Below, piece by piece: positions 9,531 through 21,446 of a stretch of 64,000 nucleotides of DNA. Origin of the DNA: Pseudoips prasinana (Eukaryota; Arthropoda; Insecta; Lepidoptera; Nolidae); NCBI GenBank assembly GCA_951640165.1, contig OX621234.1, forward strand, positions 32,740,549-32,804,548, read 5' to 3'. Under the pieces are notes generated by a model. That model did no database searches and was not told the origin of the DNA. It saw only the letters and a list, made by a program, of their open reading frames with translations. The first letter of the stretch is position 1. Each line of letters opens with the position of its first letter. Both the position numbers and the translations under genes were made by a program.

Positions 9531-12293
9531 CTTTAAGAAACAAATGGCAACGAATTACGGTGGTAATAATGGTATCGTGCATACATGTTCAAAATACAAA
9601 ATTAATATGTAGTGTTAATTCCTCTAAATGTCATGAAGCCTGGAAGCATTAGGCACCGCCCTTCCGCCCGCAAAAATATGCACATGCAAGTACATGTTTA
9701 AGTCTTCCACGGACCATTCTCAAGGGACGCTAAGACTGCATATTAATTTTGTATTTTATATATTATGGATTCCCGCAAAGTAACTGGTGATTCCATTACT
9801 TAAGATACATGTTTCTAATGTTATCAAACTGTGTTAGTTGAGCATTAATTTACACTCAATATTGTCATGTGGAGTTGCTGTCATTATGTAATTATTAATA
9901 TTATTGTTAATCTTATACTCGGCCAAATATAGTGGTATGTGACAGATTAGTTATTAGTTCTGTAACAGTGTACTACTTTATTTGTGTAAGTTATAGCTTT
10001 ACTCTCGCTTTACAGTCACTCCTAATACCACAAAATTAGGTATTATTAAATCATGGTAGTGTAATATTGCATTCTACAGGGTGTTGAGTTGTACATCATG
10101 ATATAATTGGCTCTTTTGCACATGGATCAACACATATTTATGAGATAGAGATTAAGTTCGGGTTTAAAAACATTTATTCCCATTAAGTCATACGTCATTG
10201 AACTTAAATATGAAAAATAATATAAACATATATATATAAATAAACATATTCGTTGGCATAGAGTAAAAACTATAAAATGATAACAATATATCAAAATTAT
10301 TTATTACAAAACAAATAACAAACCAGCATAATTTATATAAAGAAAGCAAGATTGGAAATTGGTATTTTGTTGTTTATATGATTTGATGGCCTCTTGTTAA
10401 ACACATTAATGATTTATTATTTTTGATGTCCGAGGGTATCTTACTAAAAAACCGCGCGCTATCGCATATTATCGTTGAATCACCATGCGCGTCTTTGGTA
10501 AAACGATAAAGCTTGCTTGTCGACTGCAGGTGCGCCCAACTTCTTTCCGCTTGGAAAATTGTAGTTTGGAGTGGACATTATTCTTTAATGTTATACGGAT
10601 AATAATACAGGTGTTGTAAATGTACATATAACTGTTTAACGTTCACCAAATTAAATCCTGTTTCGTGATAAATTTTGGTACTTAATTAAATAATATTACT
10701 ATAATTATATTTTGTAAGACTTGCAATTCGTTTTCTTCTTGGTTTTTTGGCTGTTGGTCTTTGGTTGGTCTTGGCTGTATAATTTTATATCTCTTTCTCA
10801 TAGATCCAATATTGTAATTGACACTCTTACAATTGAGTGTCAATTACAAAATTATATGTATTGTCAATGTTTTATTTTTATACTGAATATTAATCTAAAG
10901 CTGTAATAAAAATAAAACAGAATCGAACGATATACATATTTGTAATAATTTAGTCCTTCTATGTCTGATTAGATTTTATTGATCCATGTGCAAAATATGT
11001 ATAAACGTTAATAATAACTCGCAGTTTGTCTCACGTTGCCACTGTCATATTGAACTTGAAATTATGTCAATTTTAAAGTCCAAACTTGTCATTATATGTT
11101 TGAACCGTTCAAGCATATAGTGACATAAATATAACTTAACACCCTGTATGTGAATAATAATAGAATGTTTCTGTTTAAGTTTGGCACTGTTTTGTAAATA
11201 CTCTAGTGTCGTCTACTTAGCGCAATTTAATTGTATTATGTGGTATATAGTAGTTTAGGTACATTTTTAAACTTAGCTGTAATGTATTTATTGAAACGGT
11301 ATACAGTTTTTGAGAAGGCGCGTCGCATTTTCGTATTTTATCTTTTTAAGAAGATAATATTTAGTCAACGTCATGGAAATTTTATAATTTGTAAATGTTC
11401 CATCGGTTTTATTCGTCTCAATATGACGTCCAATAGAAATCGATATAGCTGTTCGGTGCCTTAGATCATATAATGATTAAGTTAAGTTTTATGGGCATTG
11501 ATTGTTCGGTAGTCGGTTTTCTTGACTTGGTCATAAGTAAACGCCTAATTTGTTTACAACGAACGGTTTTTACTGAGATTCACTCTTAACTCGATAGATA
11601 TATGGATGGTCTTCATGTATCATCATAATATATGACCGTGAAACCACGAAGTGGTGATCAATCCTCGCAATGAATGAGGAATAATAACTCTCCACTTTGA
11701 TTATAATGTAATATTGTGTAATAACTAAAATGCCGTAACAGAAAAGTTTCTTCTAAGATAAATGTCACTTTATTACGATTATACAGCGTAGTATATACAA
11801 AGAACTCGGATTTGTTGTGGCCGTATATACACGGTAGACTGGTTATAGCTTTCGCTTTGAAAACTAGCGCCACCTATTGTATCTCTTGTGAATTTTTACC
11901 TAAATTTCTTTACGGCGACCGTTCCTTAACTTTACCCTCCATAGTCAATTTATACTCGGTGCAATTTTAGTTGGTTTGTTACGAAGAAAATCGATGAAAA
12001 CATTAGATATTGTCAAGTCGCATCTTGTTTAGATTCCGGAACGAATAGTTGAATTGATATTGGATTCCATTTATTATAGATTAAGGAAAATGATTGTAAT
12101 AGGTGTATATCTTTATCAACCATCTTCGCAATTTACACATTTTAGGTGCATCTACCTATTAGCTGTCACCTTTAAATTGTACCTTTGTTGTGGTTTTACT
12201 ATGTGTACAAATTACTATTATAAAATAACTTTTACCATCAACACTGAGTTTTATTAAACACCCAAGTGTTAGCTGTTAACTTGCTGTTATATG
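9531..12293. other. AT-rich intergenic DNA
   Basis: I see no gene. The stretch 10150-10550 looks repeat-like ('aaacatttattcccattaag') but I cannot define its ends. The palindrome at 10812-10849 is listed separately. Confidence 0.45.
10812..10849. repeat. Perfect 15-base palindrome, 8-base loop
   Basis: The arms TTGTAATTGACACTC (10812-10826) and its exact reverse complement (10835-10849) flank an 8-base loop. Confidence 0.9.
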
Positions 12294-12790
12294 ACGGGCC
12301 TGTTGGCGTGGTTGGCAAATGCTTACTTTTCACGCCGGACGTCATGGGTTCGATTCCCACACAGGACAGATATTAGTGTGCATGAACATGTCTGTTAGTC
12401 CTGAGTATGGGTGTAATTATCTATATAAGTATTTATTTACAAAAGCATACCGGCGAGCATGTATGAAGAATATAATGACAGTAATCGAGGCAAAAGATGT
12501 GTGCAAAGATCGTGACAAATGGAAATCCGTTGTCTCTGCCTACCCCTCTGGGAAACAGGCGTGAGTCTATGTATGTATGTATTCACAAAAGAAAAAGTAA
12601 TATATGTAGTATATCAGTTATCTGGTTTCCATAGTACAAGCTCTGCTTAGTTTGTAAATAATATCCTATAATGGCTTAGTGTTTCTAAAAACGTGGTGTC
12701 CATATAACTTCCTAGGAAACAATCCTATATCTTGATTAATATATAAAACTGCTCGGTCTGATCCGAGAGGAATCAACGGCGTTAGATATA
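12294..12790 (+). mobile_element. tRNA-derived SINE, family B, split by an RTE insertion
   Basis: The head GGGCCTGTTGGCGTGGTTGG carries an A box and GGGTTCGATTCCCAC is the B box. The body (GTGTGCATGAACATGTCTG, then TCTATATAAGTATTTATTTAC) stops at 12445 and resumes after 12578 as ATGTAGTATATCAGTTATCT, then GGTTTCCATAGTACAAGCTC, as in other copies read in reverse (31275-31546). The RTE fragment at 12446-12578 separates the halves. Other family members: 12800-13015 (-), 14200-14420 (-), 48752-48800, 48968-49095 and 52325-52410 (+). Confidence 0.75.
12446..12578 (+). mobile_element. RTE-like LINE, C-terminal fragment nested in a SINE
   Basis: It encodes RRACMKNIMTVIEAKDVCKD then KWKSVVSAYPSGKQA and a stop at 12562-12564, followed by a TATGTATGTAT tail. 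The same protein end occurs on the - strand at 41085-41565. The insertion is flanked by near-identical bases, TTATTTACAAAAG on the left (12433-12445) and GTATTCACAAAAG on the right (12579-12591), which look like a target-site duplication with small differences. Confidence 0.75.
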
Positions 12791-12799
12791 AATATAATA

Positions 12800-13015
12800 A
12801 ATAAATATCTTCGAACAAATAATACACGGCCATCTGATCCAAAACTAGGTAGAGCTTGTACTATGGAAACCTGATAATTGATAAACATACTTATATAAAA
12901 CAAATACATAACATATTATACATAAAAAACACCCAAACAACAAATAATCGTGCTTATCACAAAGATTTGTCCTGCGTCGGCCACGACCTCTGGCTAAGTT
13001 TGCAGTCACCAACCA
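12800..13015 (-). mobile_element. tRNA-derived SINE, family B
   Basis: On the - strand the head region (GGTTGGTGACTGCAAACTTA, GTGGCCGACGCAGGACAAAT) and the tail (GGTTTCCATAGTACAAGCTC, then GATCAGATGGCCGTG) follow family B order. It lies tail to tail with the copy at 12294-12790, giving an inverted SINE pair. Confidence 0.65.
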
Positions 13016-13319
13016 CTTGACCAACAGGTCAGTCATTAACATACAAATTTCTGTGCAAACAGGTCTAGGGAATGGACCTAACGTTTACACGTTTACGTAA
13101 AGTTTTACATTCGCTGGTTATTTAGCTCTGAGAGTGCTCTACAAAAGAAATGATACAGCAATTAGGTACTTCCACTTTATTGCATTGTAGCGTTGTTAAT
13201 AAAAACTATAGTAAAAATCGCTTTGTAAAAAATCTGCTACATGAAATACCTATCTATAGAGGGAAAAAGGGGCTTTTCCTGTGTCAATCATTTACTTGAA
13301 TTTGGTTAAGTAGTTTTTT

Positions 13320-13480
13320 TATACAACTTAGCAAACGAGCATACGGCCCACATGATGGTAAGTGGTCACCGTAGCCTATGAAGGCTTGCAACACCAGAGG
13401 CATCATTAGCGCGTTGCTGACCCTTAAGAAACCTTACAACTACCTTTTTGAAGGGCCCCATGTTGTAGTCTCTTGGGAAA
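13320..13480 (+). repeat. Dispersed repeat with GAAGGGCCCCATG motif
   Basis: The block 'catgatggtaagtggtcacc' through 'tttttgaagggccccatg' and 'agtctcttggga' reappears in part at 59655-59720 and 59850-59945. It resembles a common lepidopteran interspersed repeat; its class is unclear to me. Confidence 0.5.
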
Positions 13481-14199
13481 ACAGAAAACCGTTTCCTTGA
13501 ATACCGTAAGGTTACCGTATTCAATATATTTTCTAAGAATTACAAAATAACTATGGCTGGTCAGCTTCACTGGTTCTTAGTTTCGATAGGACCGTCATCG
13601 ACAGCTTTTGGTAAGTAGAAGTAAAGAGAATGTAACAAACTATGTAAGTAAAAAATGAAGTTATTATTATATTTTATTTTTACAAATTCGAAAAATGCAT
13701 TGTGTCTCAAATGGTTTTTGATTCGATTGTATGAGGTAGCATCGTTACGAACGATTATTACGATTGGAATCATGGCGCAGGACTTAGGCCCATTTACGGC
13801 GAGGCCATGCAGTTAGGTACTAAGTGGTTTAATCTATTGAAAATATCACATTAGCAGTTCAGCCCAACATGGAATTCGTATTTTATTTAGCATACGATGG
13901 AATGGACAAAGAAGCTGCCTCTTAGCAGCTTCTTTGTTTACATCTACATAAAGATAACAAAAATAATGAAACATATAGTATTATTAAATTATTTTATTTA
14001 GCAATAGTAATGACAAAATATCACATAGTCCTTACAATTGATAATGACTATCTAAACTATAAAAACAGATATTAAATACATCGATTACTCTATTAGGTGT
14101 AAATATTTTTAGGTTTATACCTAACTTAACAAGATAGCGAGCACATAAACGTGCAACGTTAACTCGAATTCCGATTGCAATGAAATTAGGGCTATCGAT
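13481..14199. other. AT-rich intergenic DNA
   Basis: Nothing supported except the palindrome at 13906-13937. Confidence 0.5.
13906..13937. repeat. Perfect 13-base palindrome, 6-base loop
   Basis: ACAAAGAAGCTGC (13906-13918) is mirrored exactly by 13925-13937. Confidence 0.9.
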
Positions 14200-14420
14200 C
14201 AAGTATAAATATATAAATATCTTGGAACAACTAACACTCTGGCATCTGATCCCAAAATACGCAGTCTATCTCTATACTATAGCAACCAGACAGCTGATAA
14301 ACATACATACCTATTTATTATAGATGAATTACCTACACCCAGACACGGAGCATATACTCGTGCTCATGACATAAACATTTGTCCTGGGTGGAGATCGGAT
14401 GTACGATCTCTGCCTTCACT
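14200..14420 (-). mobile_element. tRNA-derived SINE, family B, degenerate
   Basis: The order 'ggcatctgatcccaaaat', 'actatagcaaccagacagct', 'acacccagacacgg' and 'tttgtcctgggtgg' matches the reverse of family B. The head is decayed. Confidence 0.6.
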
Positions 14421-14506
14421 CACTTGACTTTTTGAGTATTAGAAAAATTGAGTTAGCAGCTAAATTGCAAATAAACTTACTTGGTGACCAAAGTTTTACA
14501 TCTCCA

Positions 14507-14595
14507 ATGCGGGATAGCGACCAGGTGTAATCACAATTCAGATACCCCTATGCGGGACAGCGACCCGGTGTAATCACAATACAGATACCCTAATA
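14507..14595. repeat. 43-base tandem duplication
   Basis: ATGCGGGATAGCGACCAGGT at 14508 recurs as ATGCGGGACAGCGACCCGGT 43 bases on, followed in both units by GTAATCACAAT(T/A)CAGATACCC. Confidence 0.8.
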
Positions 14596-14599
14596 CAGA

Positions 14600-17599
14600 A
14601 ATGAAAAATATACAGCTATAGGAATTTATATGAGAAAGAAGCTGCTAACTAAATATTCCAAATTTTATTCTGGGAATAAAAATGTTTGCCAATTGACAGG
14701 ATTTGAACCTGGACTATACAGGATAAAACCCTAAATACTATTCCAATTAAGCTTCGGTGGATCCTAGTGAAAGTATTTAGGGTTCGAAATTTATGACTAA
14801 CACATTCTATACTTAGGAAATGTTGGCGCCATTTATTTGTATCCATTAGCAATCACTCATAAAACTGATGGTACACATAGGTAATTGAATAGAAGGCAGA
14901 TTTTTGTTTACATTATATAGGATGCGTTTCTGAAGTCGTAAGCATGTGATAGAATAATATCAGAAAGTATGTTAAACTTAAACGTCATATTATCTTCGCA
15001 ATACAACGAATAAAAATAGAATGTATAAATATAAATTAATGAAACAACTACTCAACAGTTATGGTTTAAGGATTTTATGCGACATATTTACACTCTGTTT
15101 TTGTAAAAATTTGGGCCTGGCCAGTGTTTTCACCTGTTATTCCAACAGAGAATATTATTGATTTACATGGATTAATCAATCAATGATTAAAGTTCCTAGT
15201 CGAACTTATTTAATTTGTTTTAGACAAATATATAGGGCACCTGCATGATCATTAAATGTTGACAGATGTTCCTCTAGTACAAAATGATCATTTACAAATA
15301 AATAAAAAGAATAATTTGAATTTATGACTTTAAGATAGTCCCATATCATCAACCGACATATCTCAAAAGGTTTTATATTACTTTAAATACTTACATAAAT
15401 TAGCTGTCGATAGAATACTACACACACATCTCAAAACCTAGCATTTTACTTTAAGATAAGTAACATTTAACAGTATCAACTAGCTAAGACTGGTTTATGT
15501 ACATAATACATGGATAAATAATAAACCAACAAACTACAAGGACCTGCAGTGGTGTTTTTCCCTTACAATTGTAATAGATAGCTACGGACCACCGAAACAT
15601 AAAATCTAAAATCGATATATTCCACAATGTTCGTAATTATAATCTAAAATATAATTTAATATATTTTAATTTCGAATTCTTTAGAAATTATGTTTGGATG
15701 GGAATGCGATTACTTATGCTATTAAACCACCGGGCTCAGAACACATTCCCGGCTAGTGGAAATATTTTTGCCACCATATTTTGAACTATATAGTTAGGGA
15801 CGAAACAAAATTTCAAAACCAATCAAGTAAAAAATACTGCCTTATAAAGGGATAAACCACTTACGACGGAACACATACGTTTAATAAAAATAAGACTAGT
15901 TACAGTCAGAATTTTTGTATTTACTTTAATAAATTACGACAATAATTAATGAATGTAATACTAAACTATAATTATTTCTGAGGATCTTTAAGAAACTCAG
16001 TTAAAAATCTAAATAAGACCTACCACGTACAGTTACAACTATTGAAGCCACGCGACCAATGTTACTATTGTATTGTTAGCGACAACAATGCTTAAACTAA
16101 CTTAAACATTATTACATCTCTTAATATTATAGTGCGTAAGAAAATGACAGGACATGCTTAGATGACAAACTAATAATAACCCAACAAGATCTAACATAAC
16201 GATTTTTTCCTTTAGTATAACTCTGCAAAATTGTATTGACAGAAGTAACAAATCCCTTTTTTCTTTTTTTTACTTGATGGAAATGCACTACACATACCGA
16301 CCGCTTGGGGCGGCGGCGCGCGGCGTTGAGTTATTTTGGACTCCTTGGGCTAATGCAAAATTAAATGACAGAACCTTTCATATTTCATCTGAGGACACAA
16401 CTAAGAATGCTCCGTCATTTTCATATTGACTAAAATAAAAGTAATGATATAAAAATTAGTAAAGTTAGTATTGCTTAGAATTGCGCCAGTCTCTTTCGTA
16501 AGATTAAGTAGTAATACTAGTAAATAAATAGGATATTCAAGAAGGTTATGCCGAAGCCATTTAAGATATATGATCTGATTTAACTATTACGGATAACACA
16601 ATAGCTTGGAATTACCTCGAAAGCAAGAAATATAAAGAAGGCTTTAATGGTAAATTTTCTCCATGCCGCCCTGATATTTATACAAATTAATTTGAGTAGT
16701 TATGTTTAAAATGAAATAGAATGGCTTTTAAATAAAAATATTGTATCATATGCGCGTTAAGAATGGCAATCTCACAATATTCATAAAGTAACTATAACTT
16801 CCCGCATGGGTAGTCTACAGAGAGAAGTTGGTCGCAAATCAATTGTTAGAGCTGCAATCGTCCTAAGCACCATTAACACAGCATTTTAATGCTAGTCCAG
16901 TCTCGAGATTTAGAAGGAAGCTTGTATTATGGTGTTTACGACTTTTGGAACTAACGTATTCGGGCCTACAGGCACATTGTTTTCGTGGACGTGGTCCTTC
17001 TTATGTGTCTCTTTAACTTTAGTACCATACACTGCACTTGTCCCTTACTGTTATCACTGGCACTTAGTCTGACCCAGAAATCATCAGGTTCACTGATCAG
17101 ACAGGGGGCAGGGGTTTCCTCTGAATGTCAATGGCCGTTTTCACTCTTGTCTTTGGAGTTTAAAATCTTGTATGTCTTTACATGTTACAGGCTCACCCAA
17201 AGAGGAGACCCCTCTACGCCCCTGTTGGACGATGCTCAATCATCAGCTTTCAGGAACGATTCTAGTGGATTAGGTCCTTTCCGCCTCGGATTGGAAGGTG
17301 GTTTTGTCGTTTCAGCTGAAAATATAACAATAACAAATTTAAATATAATAGTCAATTATCTTAAAAGGAATATCTACGGATATATTATCGCTTTGTGTAA
17401 ACTTCGATAATATGAAAATAGGTTACATATAAAATATTAGTTTACTACCATTACTCGGAAAAAGGTGGTACATGCTAATTAATTAAGTACTTAATACACG
17501 CTTTTCTGAAATACCATCAAAATTATTGAAATATTTTTACGAAATAAAGAAAACTTTACTATTTATAACTTAAGAGCGGAGGTAGCATACATTAGGATC
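14600..17599. other. AT-rich intergenic DNA, one unusual GC-richer block
   Basis: Most of this is AT-rich with no recognisable feature. The block 16920-17340 is less AT-rich and carries a 141-codon + frame (16985-17410) with no domain I recognise; it may be an old repeat. A short CG-rich patch sits at 16300-16325. Confidence 0.4.
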
Positions 17600-17836
17600 T
17601 TTCTTCTTCATCATATGGGTGGTGGCTACCATGGTGCCAGAGTTGTCTAGCCGCCTTTTACGCCCCGAACATGGCTTAACGGCCGGAACTGGGACCGGGA
17701 CCCACAGCTTAAAGTGCCCTCCGAACACGAAGATCGAAGACTTTAATATATTAAACCATTTTGGCGGTCACCCGCCCATTAACTGACCGCATGCCTAGGT
17801 GCTTTACCTCGTCGATCCCTTACAGACCAGGGAATG
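17600..17836 (-). mobile_element. 5S-like SINE just downstream of the SMOC-like stop codon
   Basis: On the - strand the copy begins near CTGGTCTGTAAGGGATCG and continues with GCGGTCAGTTAATGGGCGGG, TGACCGCCAAAATGGTTTAA, TTCGGAGGGCACTTTAAGC and a tail reading CATATGATGAAGAAG. It matches the + copy at 55258-55497 along its length. It starts 39 bases after the SMOC-like stop in the same orientation, so it probably lies in that gene's 3' UTR. Confidence 0.7.
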
Positions 17837-17874
17837 CAACAGGCTAAGAGCGTCACTATACATTAAGATAACGG

Positions 17875-18154
17875 CTATAAATAATTATCCAACTCACTCG
17901 TTTGACTCTGCGTTCCTTGTGTAACTTCCAAGCACGCCATCCACTCGGTAATACTTATTTTAGTGTCGTGGTTAACGTCGCAATATCTTGGGAGCTTCCT
18001 ACCGCATCGCCTTAGGGGTTCCACGTTAGTTATTAGTTGGTGGAAGGCTTTCCACTCACGACGTTCTAAAGCTTTGTTCTTATCCTTGTCTAACATGACG
18101 TAAGTCCAGGTGGCTGCTTGTTCCTCTTTCGAAGCGCCCCATTTCACCATTTCT
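17875..18154 (-). CDS. magu: SMOC/Pentagone-like secreted protein, last exon: second EF-hand pair
   Basis: The acceptor TTTTGTGTAG|A opens this exon at 18154, completing a split glycine codon, and the stop ends at 17875. It encodes the calcium-binding half of an extracellular calcium-binding (EC) domain, with two EF loops: DKDKNKALERRE and DVNHDTKISITE, the second followed by WMACL. A CxxKLPRYC stretch links them, as in SPARC/SMOC EC domains. Eight exons (39324 down to 17875) join in phase as linker, EC, acidic linker, thyroglobulin type-1 and EC. Family knowledge: Drosophila Pentagone (magu) and vertebrate SMOC proteins are secreted, bind heparan sulfate and modulate BMP signalling; that role here is inference. 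The tail after the second EF hand is short and polar. Confidence 0.85.
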
Positions 18155-18382
18155 CTACACAAAAGAGGCAGAGAACAGTTTAAAACTAAGGCCACATCAA
18201 GCCTAGCCGAAGTGTCGGCTAATACATAATTGGATAGATATACGTACCTATTATTGTAGTTTTACATAATAAAGAGAGGTTACGAACGATGTGCTTTGTG
18301 TAACTAAAAATCCATCATAATTAGGTACCTTCCGTTGGGTATGATATAGTTTATATATATTTAGGTATATGCTTTTACTTAC

Positions 18383-18476
18383 CCTGGACCAGTGCCGTTG
18401 ATAGAAGTAGTCATTTTTGATATGAAGAAGCCCATCAAATCCCGTAAAAAGTTACTTTTCATTGGTTCTGGACAAC
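18383..18476 (-). CDS. magu: SMOC/Pentagone-like protein, exon: start of second EC domain
   Basis: It is bounded by an acceptor TTGCAG|G and a donor CCAGG|GTAAGT, entering in phase 1 and leaving in phase 2. It reads CPEPMKSNFLRDLMGFFISK then MTTSINGTGP. The GCPE-type start followed by a helix FLRDLMGFF matches the first part of the SMOC EC domain. It parallels CTRTDRALFNGNLIKIF in the exon at 38309-38511, so the gene carries two copies of this module. Confidence 0.85.
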
Positions 18477-18826
18477 CTGCAAGTAGTTAAATAAGAACTT
18501 AATAATGAATAGATAGAAAACCGTAAGTATTTATAATAATATAATCGATCCGTCAAAGACCTTGACTAGAAATAGAAAAAAAGCTAAAAAACTTACTAAC
18601 TTTAGAATGACTCAACAGATTTTATGGAACAAATCTAAGAAGCATCTCGACTAAAGAAGAGTAAGTAAAGTAATTTCAAATAGAAAAGTCGCATTCAAAA
18701 TTGTTTCTTAGTCTGGGAGCAACAAAACCACATATATCCCGGAAACAAACGTTAAACATGCAACTACATATGTTGGCATCGGGGTTATGGGAACGCCCTC
18801 CTGTATCTAGTTTTACTGTATCGTAC

Positions 18827-19019
18827 CTCTCATAGGACTAGCGTGTTGGGGTGCTGCATCGCAGTCAGGGCGGCGGTCTTTCACGGAGCTGCCAGGTATC
18901 GGCTTGCCCGTGTCCTGGTGCACGCACCAACAGTACCCGGTGGACCGGTAGCACTGCGCCCGCGCGTACCTGCCGTCTCCCGTACATTCAGGTACGTATA
19001 GTGCTGGACCTCCTGCTTT
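18827..19019 (-). CDS. magu: SMOC/Pentagone-like protein, exon: thyroglobulin type-1 domain
   Basis: An acceptor TTCCCTTTCAG|AAA and a donor AGAG|GTACGA bound 193 bases, phase 0 in and phase 1 out. It encodes PALYVPECTGDGRYARAQC, then STGYCWCVHQDTGKPIPGSS and RRPDCD. These are the hallmarks of a thyroglobulin type-1 repeat: PEC, QC, CWCV and a final C. The domain's first cysteine (NDCLTDRQAVL) is encoded by the previous exon. Confidence 0.88.
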
Positions 19020-19992
19020 CTGAAAGGGAATATTTCGTCAAATGCCGACAAATTGTATACGATTAGACCACCGACTAAACAGTTCCCGTACTACAAAAAT
19101 CTTATGAGCAGCGGACACTCCCGTAATGGTAGGAAAACATAGTAATACTTCTCTGCTTAGTATAACCTTCAATCGTTACGATAGCGAGAATAGATGAAAA
19201 CTTTTTTGGTGGAGATAAGTTCTAGTTTCAAGAGCTGTTTATCTGTCTGTTTGTTATGCCGTAGCTAGGAATGACCATGTTGACCGTGTAGTGCTAATTT
19301 CAATTTCCACTATGATAAAAAAGAATTTATGATTTGGTTTTCAAGATACGGCAGATTGATCAGATGTGTGACATCTGGAAAACTAAGTTACTGAGAAGTT
19401 GTATTAATTCTGATCGGAGCTTATTCGTCGGTAGGTTAGCCCATCAACGGAGTTCCTAATAAATATCGTAATGGATATTATTGACATAACATACGTTCGA
19501 GCAAATTCTGTATCCAATCGGCTGGGAAGTCGCGGTTTCAATTTCCACGTAGTAAAGCCTATGTAAGACATAGATATTCTTATGCGAACGTGGGCGTAAA
19601 TGATAGTTTAATATACTCTCTCAGGCACGGGAGTATTTATACTATAATTTCAGCCCCAGTTCACATGAAAATATCTATGACATTCACATAGTCAAAAGCG
19701 AAATAGAATCTGATACCGGATCGAACCTACATGGTTACTAATTCCCTTTAAGTTTTGAGATAAGATGGTTGATTGAATAATGCTAGTAAGGTGTAACGGA
19801 CTGGAAGCCGATCTCAATAAAAAAAGGGGAAAGGCAAAGAAGGTGAAGGACTCAGTGAATGATAGAATTCTGAGTGAGAATATAGGTAGGGCACATCTAA
19901 TCAGATTGCTGGGCATAGATCCCAGGATGTAGGAGTAGTGCAGAAAGCGAAGTACAGTTAGTGAGCTGATAAAGGTTATCGTTTAAACTTAC
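19020..19992. other. Intron of the SMOC-like gene
   Basis: AT-rich intron with no recognisable element. The pyrimidine tract just before the 3' exon is good. Confidence 0.6.
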
Positions 19993-20108
19993 CTGTTCAT
20001 CTAATACTGCTTGCCGGTCGGTGAGACAGTCATTTACCTCATCTTCCCTCCGAGATTCCGATTCGGAACCGTCGGGGGCAAACGAGTTTCTTACGATGCC
20101 CGGTAAAA
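19993..20108 (-). CDS. magu: SMOC/Pentagone-like protein, exon: acidic spacer and first cysteine of the Tg1 domain
   Basis: The acceptor TTCTTGGCAG|TT and donor GAACAG|GTAAGT fit, and the exon is phase 1 in and phase 0 out. It reads LPGIVRNSFAPDGSESESRR, then EDEVNDCLTDRQAVLDEQ. The last segment is the beginning of a thyroglobulin type-1 repeat (CLxxRxxVL) and joins directly to KAGGPALYVPEC in the next exon. Confidence 0.82.
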
Positions 20109-21446
20109 CTGCCAAGAAAAATGATTGTGTCATCTTTTTACTTTAGTATCATAAAATATTAGTATACCTACTTAAAGTACTTATAAAGCCACATGTGGCG
20201 GCAATTTATAGCCTGTGGGTATCCTTTGGAATTATTATTTCCGTTCGACTGCCCAGCGGAACATTGCGATTGAAAGGGTTTAGCTGGGTTAAGAAGACTA
20301 ATTTTAAAACCCATATTTTTGCAAATAAACTATTTCCATTGGAATAAGCTATTGGTAGATAGTCCCATGATAGTGGAATATCACAGCTCTAGTAATTTAA
20401 TAGCTTATTTATTCATATTCCGTGTAAAATTTGCATTCGATACAAACGTTGCTAAATTTTAATATAGTACGAGGCAAGCGCGTGTTGTGCTATTATATCT
20501 AGATTTGTTATTTATTACATTGCTTATGCTGTCGTTAAAATAAGACATATGTATATTATAACATTAATATTGGGTCAGTATATGAGGAAAGTACTTACTA
20601 AATCATTTGGTTTAAAACATAAATTATGGGATTACTACTAAGACATTATATAGATGGATAGGCAAAAATGTTGGGACCGTGTTTTTATATTTATATTGGC
20701 CTGAACCTTACAATAGTGCTAAGATTTAAAATAGAGTACGATATTCTAAAATATTATTATTAATTTTTATAATTGTATCTTTAGAATTTAATTTAAATGT
20801 ATTGTAACAGTAGTTTGTTAGCTAACTATCTCTTTGTTTTTTGTTCACGTATCTATCTATTCTTGATATTATGACATGTGGTCTTAGCCTATAATTGGTT
20901 GTTGCACAAAGAAAATATCTAAATATGCCTGTACCATATGTTATAAATTGTGTAAGGGATCGTTGGTTGACCTAATAAATAAATAAATTGTAGTAGTAGC
21001 AAGATTTGGGTTTAGGGCTAAGCGTAAGGGATGCAAAGAAACATTTTCGAATTGCTGTACAAAGCATGTGCAGCCACCAGCAAACACTGCAAACTAAATA
21101 ACCACATGTTAAATTTAAAGATGGTCTACATCACAATCTGCCAAGAATCACAGGAAACTTCAATACACATTCTTTGGTCGTGCGTTGTAGAACTATCCAC
21201 TTAGGACATCATATCATGTAATCCGAAGAGAAACAAACACTCACTGCTCAAATAATGGGAAAGTTTATTAAATCTATAAGATTAAGCAGTTAAAGCAGTG
21301 ACTATAACAACGTCAACAAGAATTGCTACAACACGTAGACAGAGAAACTAACTTGGTTTCTCTGTCTACGCTACAACATAATAGAAATGGTGAAGGCAAT
21401 ATGCCACAAAGGCATTAAGCCCCAAATAGTAATTTATATGAATAAA
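20109..21446. other. Intron of the SMOC-like gene, with a probable LINE 3' tail
   Basis: The part around 20580-20990 ends in GGTTGACC then TAATAAATAAATAAATTG and looks like the 3' end of a LINE on the + strand, but no coding part is left. A palindrome is listed at 21334-21370. Confidence 0.4.
21334..21370. repeat. Perfect 15-base palindrome, 7-base loop
   Basis: CGTAGACAGAGAAAC (21334-21348) is mirrored exactly at 21356-21370. The words CTACAAC occur just outside both arms as direct repeats. Confidence 0.9.

Noticed and set aside
9280..9612. 110-codon + frame with a hydrophobic start that resembles a signal peptide
   Set aside because: Most of it is the reverse of the 5S-like SINE at 9348-9530.
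12319..12564. 81-codon + frame
   Set aside because: It is a chance fusion of a SINE and an RTE end.
16985..17410. Secreted protein gene suggested by a hydrophobic N-terminus
   Set aside because: No homology recognised, no splice support, and the strand opposes the neighbouring gene.
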